Of a stretch of DNA of 64,000 nucleotides, positions 58,046 to 64,000 are shown piece by piece. Under the pieces are notes generated by a model, which had not been told where the DNA came from, did no database searches, and saw only the letters and a program-made list of their open reading frames with translations. This stretch comes from Sequoia sempervirens (Eukaryota > Streptophyta > Pinopsida > Cupressales > Cupressaceae). Numbering within the stretch: position 1 is the first letter of the stretch; each line of letters opens with the position of its first letter. The translations under genes and the position numbers were made by a program. The stretch spans positions 701,526,217 through 701,590,216 of the forward strand of contig VDFB02270651.1 of the NCBI GenBank assembly GCA_007258455.2, in the 5' to 3' direction.

Positions 58046-58554
58046 GTATGGACCTAAAACTTTCCTTTTGAAATTTTTTAATTTGCACGCATTTTAAGGC
58101 ATTTAATGCATTTTTTTACTTATGCGTTATTTTAATTTTGAACCGCATATGTATGCGCGAATGATGCATTTGACTGCGGAAAACTACATTTGAATTTTTA
58201 CGTTGGTCATTTGGAATAGTGTTTAGTAGTTCAACGCATGTGTTTATTTCTGATACGCATTTGACTTTGTGAAACACATTTGCATATTTATAGCCGCATA
58301 TGTGTATTTAGAGATGCATTTGATATTTTGCAACACAAATGATTGTTTTGTGACGCATTTGATTATTATTAGCCGCATTTGCTTAACAATGATGCATATG
58401 AAATTTGTGAACCGCATATGTGAAAAAGCAACGCATGTGAAAAAGAATGACGCATGTGCAAAATAACGACACATTTGCATTTTATGTAGTATAGTCAGTT
58501 TGCACTAGAATAGACGATTAAGGCTAACATGAGGTATGTATAATGTTGTTGTAG
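58046..58554 (+). other. Intron of the PMD gene
   Basis: Starts GTATGG after CCCCTG and ends TTGTTGTAG. Removing it joins exon 1 and exon 2 in frame. Most of it is made of the repeat described at 58140-58480. Confidence 0.7.
58140..58480 (+). repeat. Intronic degenerate repeat, core CGCATNTG, about 20-bp period
   Basis: About 16 copies of a core CGCATATG / CGCATTTG / CGCATGTG (variants TGCATTTG, ACATTTG). The last seven start near 58351, 58370, 58389, 58409, 58429, 58448 and 58467, a regular 19-20 bp period. The bases between cores are AT-rich and variable, so the core is what is kept. Confidence 0.75.
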
Positions 58555-60627
58555 GTTGTATTAGACCCAATTTATACATGGGAGTCGAGACCCACCACCT
58601 TCCGATTCAGAGACAGCCTGCGGTCGGCCGAGCGACGAACTCTATGGCATTTGGGTTTGTTGCATGTGACCGATATGCCCTAGATTCAGGCAAATCGGGG
58701 ACTACTGACAGCGTTATGTGAGCGGTGGCACTCAGAGACATCATCCTTCCACCTACCAACTGGAGAGGCCACAGTGACATTAGAGGATGTGTATAGGATC
58801 CTTAGACTGCCTATTAGAGGCACATGGGTAGCATATGATACTTAGAGGGGTGCTACCGAGATGTGCAGGTACTACCCCCATGTCGACATTAGACAGCTAG
58901 GCTTCGATGACTATGAGATTAGGTGGCGGGTGTTGGCCCAGAGATGTAGAGAGTTAGACTGTCTATTGGCTACATTGATATGCGGTATAGTACTGCCTGA
59001 TCGCCGAGGTCATGGATTTCCTGTGGGATGGGGGGAGATGTTAATGGGCATGCTCGAGCGGCGAGTTGTGTATGCCTGGGGTTCTTGCGTGCTTGGGATG
59101 TTGTACTTCCATCTGCATGATATTGCCTACAAAGAGGCATAGTCGATGAGCTGCGGTACCACGCTCTTGATGGTATGGGCATGGGAGCATATCGCTATTT
59201 TTAGACCACCTATTACTGTTGACCTACCGCATGGAGCCCCATACACCTTTCGTTATGCATGGGCGACCACACAACATCATATTGGGGATACAGGCTATTT
59301 CAGACACACCATAGACACCATGGAGCAGTTTACATGGAGACCATACCTGGCCTGCGAGGTGTGGTTAGATGAGGGCAAGCATTTGCCATTTTGTAGATAG
59401 ACACAATACTTGGTGGGATGGACAGTGTCTCATGTGCATATTATAGAGCGACAGTTGCTAGGCCGGGTCCTGAGATAGTTTGGAGAGGTACATGATGTAC
59501 CTCAAGGGAGAGCAGAGTTTACCAGATCCTCACGAGAGGTCTCGCTATGGGGGCCCGAGATTCCAATGGCCACTGCAGAGGCAGATATTGATGGGTTACA
59601 GGCACTTCCATGGGGATGGAGGGACAGACCAGCAGACCTAGGGACCACTCCAGCGTATGATCAGTGGTGGGCAACACACAGGCCGATCCCCTTGACAGAT
59701 CCAGAGCAGCTAGCGCCGGTAGAGCGGCGTGGTACAGGTCCACGAGGTAGGCGAGGCAGAGGGAGAGGCCGAGGAGGCAGAGGAGGCCATGGTGATGGAG
59801 GGGATGATGTCAGAGGTGGACGACGTGGAGACAGGAGAGGGAGGCATGGTCGGAGGGGACGAGGACCAGCCTTGTCACCGATCTGGGAGGAGAGGGGAGG
59901 AGAGGAGGATGTAGCCATGCTAGATGTGGCCCAATGTGGAGAGGAGGATGTGGCCAGAGGTGGAGAGGAGGTGCAGTCGGCAGAGGCAGTCATACCAGAT
60001 ATCCCAGATATCCTGGCAGAGGACGAGGCAGGTGCTGAGGAGGCAGGCAAAGAGGAGGCAGAGGTTGATGCTCTGGGGTTGTTAGGTGCCTACCAGGAGG
60101 ATGATGATGAGGATGATGATCATGAGAGAGAGATCCGAGATCAGATCCTGGAGGAGTTGGATGAGGAGGATGGGAGAGACAGGGCCAGACAGGATGAGAG
60201 AGGGGTAGAGGATCCAGACATGGATACATTGCGAGCCCAGGTTGCCTCCTTGGAGGAGCAGATGAGAGTGTTGATGGCCGAGAGGGATGCCTATCGGGTA
60301 GAGAGGGACAGAGCTTTGATGGACAGGGATCAGGCTATAGCCCGGCGACAGGAGACTGAGCAGAGATTCACAGAGCTCATGGCATTATGTACAGGACCAT
60401 CAACTGCGTTCGCCAAAGAGCTGGTCAGAGCTGGAGAGAGGGAGAGATACTACCGGGACTTATATGAGGCAGAGGTTCCCCCAGAGAGACGGGCTCCTAG
60501 TTTTTCAGCAGCACACAGTAGCAGGTCCCGGACCAGGACCCACACACAGATAGTGAGCACAGAGGGGGTGGATCAGCCACGTAGAGTAGGGCCATATGAC
60601 AGACCTCCCACAGCTCAGAGATCATAG

Positions 60628-61490
60628 GTTCCCAGCACCATTCTCCCACACACTCCCGGCATGATGGCAGTGGCAGTTCAGGATAGAGATACTACTTGAG
60701 ATTCATTTGAGACATTGTATTTTGATCTTGTAGCCTGCGGGCTTCCATGTATTATTGATACATTATGACATTGTGATGTGACACATTTGAGCGATATATA
60801 TATATATATATATATATGATTTTGGCGGTGGTTCTCATGATATGCATTTCTATTTATTGATTATGCAGTCTTTATGTATACATGTGATGTTTGCTAATGA
60901 GATAATGTTGATTCTATGTGATGTATGATTCTATATGATGTATGCAATTTATAATTATGAGATGCAATATGATATGAATATGTATGATGGATACTACATG
61001 TATGTTAATGCAGGTGTAATGTGATGTATGTATTTACAGTTGCTTTGACATGAAATGCTTATGATATGTATAGTTTGATGATGATTGTCTATTATGCCAT
61101 GATGAGCTAGATATGAAATATGCCTATATGTATGTATGTTTCTAACATGTATGTTGATGCAGGATGATGTATACTGTTTTGTGTCACAGGACTCCATCAT
61201 AATGCAAGAAAGAAGGACTGTTAGCGCGGAAAGAGCGATCAAGAAAGAATGAAAGACAAAAGATAGATGTTAGTATTAGCAATCTTTGATATATTGCCGT
61301 ATCACAAAAGGTATTGCACTTTATCATCATTGGGCGAGACTAATACAAATGGAGAAAAACACCATGATATGACATAGATCAAGGTGTGCAAAGTCATCCA
61401 CTTGCTAATAACAGACAGTTGCAGACAAGGATTGTCATTAACTCATACTAAGGGCACAAGTTGCCCCAGTATTTTTGTCAGGACAAACCA
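60628..61490. other. Non-coding sequence 3' of the PMD gene, with (AT)n microsatellite
   Basis: Includes a perfect AT dinucleotide run (about 60795-60818) and ATG/TATG-rich low-complexity sequence to about 61150. The PMD 3' UTR probably lies in its first few hundred bases. No gene is seen. Confidence 0.5.
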
Positions 61491-61709
61491 CAGACAGCAA
61501 ACAAAGTAAAAGATGGGTCATGAGATGTCATTGCTCCTCTAAATCCTTCATGGGACATCCTTGAGGAAACTAGTAACATGACTCAAAATCAAATTTTAAA
61601 AGACAGTCGACAGATAGCAGTCAAAGAAAATAGAATTATGATACATTGTTGCTTCTCTAAATCCTTCACGAGACATCCTTGAGAAAGCTAGTAACATGAA
61701 TCCCAGTCA
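61491..61709. repeat. 120-bp tandem duplication, two copies
   Basis: Copies at 61491-61590 and 61611-61709 share CTCTAAATCCTTCA(T/C)G(G/A)GACATCCTTGAG and CTAGTAACATGA. Non-coding. Confidence 0.7.
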
Positions 61710-62279
61710 TCAATCCAAGATAAATGATAAGATAAATAAGCCATAGAGTCAAAAAGCCAGTAAAATATTTTCCAAAACTTGATCTTGTTTGTTTGATTTG
61801 TTTGATTGATAAAATAATTGATTGATAGAGCTTGATGTCAGGAGATACACATACCGGATAAGATTGTGAGTCTGGTTTCGATGTTATGACTCTGTATAAG
61901 GCATGAAAAAGCCTGGTTTCAGAAAGACATGTATCGTATAAGACGTTGAGTCATATGCCGTCGATGTTATAACCTGTGTAAGACTACGTTTGATTGTTTG
62001 ACCTTGTCAATTATGCAGGAATGATTCATCCTATATAAGACATAGATTGTTTTGCTGATATCAGTATTCAGGAAAGACTCATCTTGAACAAAATATAGGT
62101 TGATTTCCATGTGGATGATGTCTGTTTCCAGGAAGGACACATCCTATAGTAGACATTTGTTGATATGTTTTGATTGTTTTGTTTGGCAAGTTGTTTGATT
62201 TGACTTAGAGATATTGCTGACTTGTTCACCAGATTAATGCATGACTTGATACGATGTGTGGACAATTGACTGTGTGTGA
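61710..62279. other. Non-coding Gypsy interior with short degenerate repeats
   Basis: Several variants of CAGGAA(A/G)GAC(T/A)CATC and of GTATAAGAC are scattered here. No gene is seen. Confidence 0.4.
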
Positions 62280-62660
62280 CGACAAACCCTAAAGGACTGA
62301 CCTAGTGCAGCCTCGGGGGCTCATCGATTGATGGCCTTGCCTACGTTATACACGAAGAGACCTCATAGTTCAACTTGACTTGACCGACAAGACTAACTAC
62401 AAATAGAAGGCGTGTGAAAGTGAATGTACGAACCCTAATGGGTGACCTAGTGCGGCCTTAGGGGCTCATTGATTGATGGCCTTACCCTCGTTATACCATG
62501 AGAGACCTGTGGTTAGAACCACGATAATGACCTTGTCATATAGACATATGGGATTAAATCATAAATTTATCACGGACAAACCCTAAATGAATTGACCTAA
62601 TGCCTCGGGGGCATCGTGAGATGTACCTCGTCGTCTGACTAGCGTAGTTCGACAAATGAC
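62280..62660. repeat. Three diverged units of about 150 bp (CCTAGTGC...CTCGGGGGCTCAT)
   Basis: Units begin near 62281, 62429 and 62575. Each has (A/G)ACCCTAA, GACCTA(G/A)TGC, a C(T/C)(C/T)(G/A)GGGGC word and a GACCT(C/G) or TACCTCGTC end. Two more units stand at about 54095 and 54255. Confidence 0.65.
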
Positions 62661-63009
62661 AAAAGTACGACACATCATTTAGCTTGGACTCTGCATTTGG
62701 ATTTTCAAAATGTTTTGATTTTTTGTCTTTTTTGAAGTTTTCTAATGTTTTGTGTTTTCTCAGGTTGTTTTGTGATGTTCGCGGATTTTGCAGGTTTTAC
62801 GTCTTCAACACAACCAATGTAAGAACCAATATGACACATGTCAAGTGTTTACCCCCAGTCGAGTATAAGACCAATTGACTATGAATAGGGTAAGATGGGG
62901 GATATGAAATGCTTTCGATGTTAATCGTTCCAAGTTATGGAAATGACTACCACTTATTATGAATGGTATATACAAGCGATGGATACAAAAGATAAGGGAT
63001 ATGTTCAGG

Positions 63010-63152
63010 GATAGGTAGTATGTACAGGAATAAGGACTATGTACAAGGTAGTGGACTTTGTACAAGGTAGTGGACTATGTACAAGATAGTGGACTATGTA
63101 CAAGGTAGTGGACTATGTACAGGAAAGTGGACTATGTACAAGGTAGTGGATT
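63010..63152. repeat. 19-bp minisatellite, about seven copies
   Basis: The unit GTGGACTATGTACAAGGTA repeats with an exact 19-bp period from 63051 to 63152 and in degraded form from about 63010. The tract lies in the non-coding part between the Gypsy integrase and the PMD gene. Confidence 0.85.
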
Positions 63153-63422
63153 AGAATAATAGTAGACAAAGGAGCAGAGTTGAGTACACATGGCGCTTGT
63201 TTGCCAGGTTTTCACCATGGTACCTATTCAAAGCGCCACCAAAGTGGTTTTCACCATTGGATGAATGATTTGTCTTTACTATTTTCTATATTATCTATTT
63301 TTTTTTTTTGGTGTTACCAAGACGCCTGTTTGCCAGGTTTTCACCTTGATAATGATTTTTTTGTGATTTTGTGATTTTTTTTTTTTGGTATTTTTGCTAA
63401 TTAAGACAAAAGCTCTCAGAAG

Positions 63423-64000
63423 CTATGCGTGGAACCTCTTCAGATGCATACTATTGATTGGTGAGGACAATGGTTCCCCTTTAGGAGTAGAGAGTTGGTA
63501 CACTCTTGATCTGAAGGCTTCTGTAACAATATAAGGTCCTAACCAGTTTGGTTCAAACTTTCTTGGTTTTTCTCTTTCTCCTTGATTCTTTGGGTTCTCC
63601 ATTAAAACCAGGTCAACAATGTCGAAGTTTTTTTGTTCAGAACCCTCTTGTTATAACTATAATGAAGGAAATTCTGATATGCTTGAAGAAGATGGTCTGA
63701 GTGCCTTTTGTCTTACGCTCATCTAGGAATTCTAGCTCATGGAGTCTCGATACTCTTCATCATCAATGTGGCCTTTTAGGGATACCCTTAGGGAAGGAAT
63801 CTCAACCTCAATAGGAAAAATAGCTTCAGAACCAAATACAAGTGAATATGGAGTAGCACCAGTAGGAGTATGGATACTTGTGCAATAAGCCCATAAGGTA
63901 GGGTTAAGCTGTAAATGCCAGTCATGACCAGCATCATTGACAGTCTTCTTGAGGATTCTAATGATGGTCTTGTTAGATGCCTCTGCTTGCCCGTTACCTT
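63423..64000 (-). pseudogene. Ty3/Gypsy integrase, C-terminal part (continues beyond the window)
   Basis: The minus strand from the right edge gives GNGQAEASNKTIIRILKKTV, DWHLQLNPTLWAYCTSIHTP and TGATPYSLVFGSEAIFPIEV, the C-terminal third of the Gypsy integrase catalytic core (the Glu of GQAEASN is the third acidic residue). After a frameshift region with stops (63640-63760) comes the C-terminal domain, KPRKFEPNWLGPYIVTEAF and GEPLSSPINSMHLKRFHA, ending at a TAG at 63423-63425. Integrase inserts the element's cDNA into host DNA. No chromodomain follows, which fits a Tat/Athila-like rather than a chromovirus lineage. Confidence 0.85.

Larger units (their letters stand above)
57968..60627 (+). 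pseudogene. Plant mobile domain (PMD) protein gene, two exons, five premature TAG codons
   Basis: Exon 1 (57968-58045, 26 codons, MSPVPATHHRAYRIRTYQRP...) joins exon 2 (58555-60627) in phase 0 across a GT-AG intron. Exon 2 begins with the PMD: LWHLGLLHVTDMP, then NRGLLTALCERWHSETSSFH, then TGEATVTLEDVYRILRLPI, diagnostic of the family that includes MAIN/MAIL1 and many transposon-borne homologues. PMD function in silencing or gene control is known only for host members. After the PMD (to about residue 330) follow an Arg/Gly-rich stretch (59730-59870), an acidic part (QEDDDEDDDHEREI) and a coiled coil (QVASLEEQMRVLMAERDAYR). One frame is kept for 2073 bp; its only breaks are TAG at 58681, 58843, 59143, 59398 and 59476. 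The part from 59479 to the stop is fully open. The gene is GC-richer than its surroundings and antisense to the Gypsy element containing it. Confidence 0.8.
57588..64000 (-). mobile_element. Ty3/Gypsy element interior, antisense, running off the window; carries an antisense PMD gene
   Basis: From right to left on the minus strand: integrase C-terminal part (64000-63423), about 5.8 kb of extra sequence, polypurine tract (57588-57602) and 3' LTR (56372-57587). Gypsy lineages related to Tat/Ogre are known to carry extra, sometimes antisense, genes between integrase and 3' LTR. Here that space holds a plus-strand plant mobile domain gene. The 5' half of the element lies outside the window. Confidence 0.72.

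Noticed and set aside
59661..60229. Antisense open frames rich in Pro, Ser and Leu opposite the PMD tail
   Set aside because: They are the mirror of the Arg/Gly- and Glu-rich codons of the sense frame, which shows the known domain upstream in the same frame.
60795..60818. (AT)n tract as a regulatory element
   Set aside because: A plain dinucleotide microsatellite; a similar run interrupts the dead viral copy at 49306-49322.

Overview
This 64 kb window is nuclear DNA from a large plant genome, most likely a gymnosperm (conifer-type). The pointers are one host gene exon after a long AT-rich non-coding stretch, dense nested and heavily decayed LTR retrotransposons, LINE remnants, and endogenous pararetrovirus copies. 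The organism assignment is inference. No bacterial features, CRISPR arrays, rRNA or tRNA genes were seen.

Layout. 1-6 kb: one recognisable host gene piece, the last exon of a bHLH transcription factor of the TMO5/bHLH30-106-107 type (3655-4122). 6.6-7.5 kb: an antisense LINE ORF1 remnant. 10.1-23.7 kb: a Ty1/Copia element (LTRs 10088-11337 and 15871-23692, target duplication GTTTG) whose 3' LTR is split by a 6.5 kb insertion (15944-22484) carrying a long antisense gene of unknown function. 23.7-27.4 kb: fragments of another antisense Copia element around a second LINE ORF1 remnant. 27.8-50.2 kb: two copies of a Caulimoviridae-like endogenous pararetrovirus in inverted (tail-to-tail) orientation, bracketed by a direct repeat of about 140 bp. 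Copy A (27951-41232, +) contains a solo Gypsy LTR (29403-30689) and a complete non-autonomous LTR element (31836-37994). Copy B (41233-50076, -) lacks both of these but carries two copies of an inverted-repeat DNA element (43969-45060 and 45276-46249).

50.2-64 kb: Ty3/Gypsy material, mostly antisense. It includes a first LTR edge at 51137, a plus-strand LTR-like promoter block with two tandem hairpin units (52050-52200), gag-like remnants (55.5-56.3 kb), a second LTR (56372-57587) and the C-terminal part of a Gypsy integrase running off the right edge (63423-64000, -). Between that integrase and the 3' LTR sits a plus-strand, intron-containing plant mobile domain (PMD) gene (57968-60627). It is antisense to the retrotransposon, visibly GC-richer than its surroundings, and broken by five TAG codons in an otherwise unshifted second exon.

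How the parts relate. Almost every coding region except the bHLH exon belongs to a mobile or viral element and is broken. Nesting gives a relative order: the Copia element is older than the 15944-22484 insertion, and the pararetrovirus copies are older than the solo LTR, the 31836-37994 element and the two inverted-repeat elements. The best candidates for something undescribed are the two non-autonomous elements with unknown large proteins, the antisense PMD gene with its roughly 20-bp intronic repeat, and the inverted pararetrovirus pair with its long flanking duplication.
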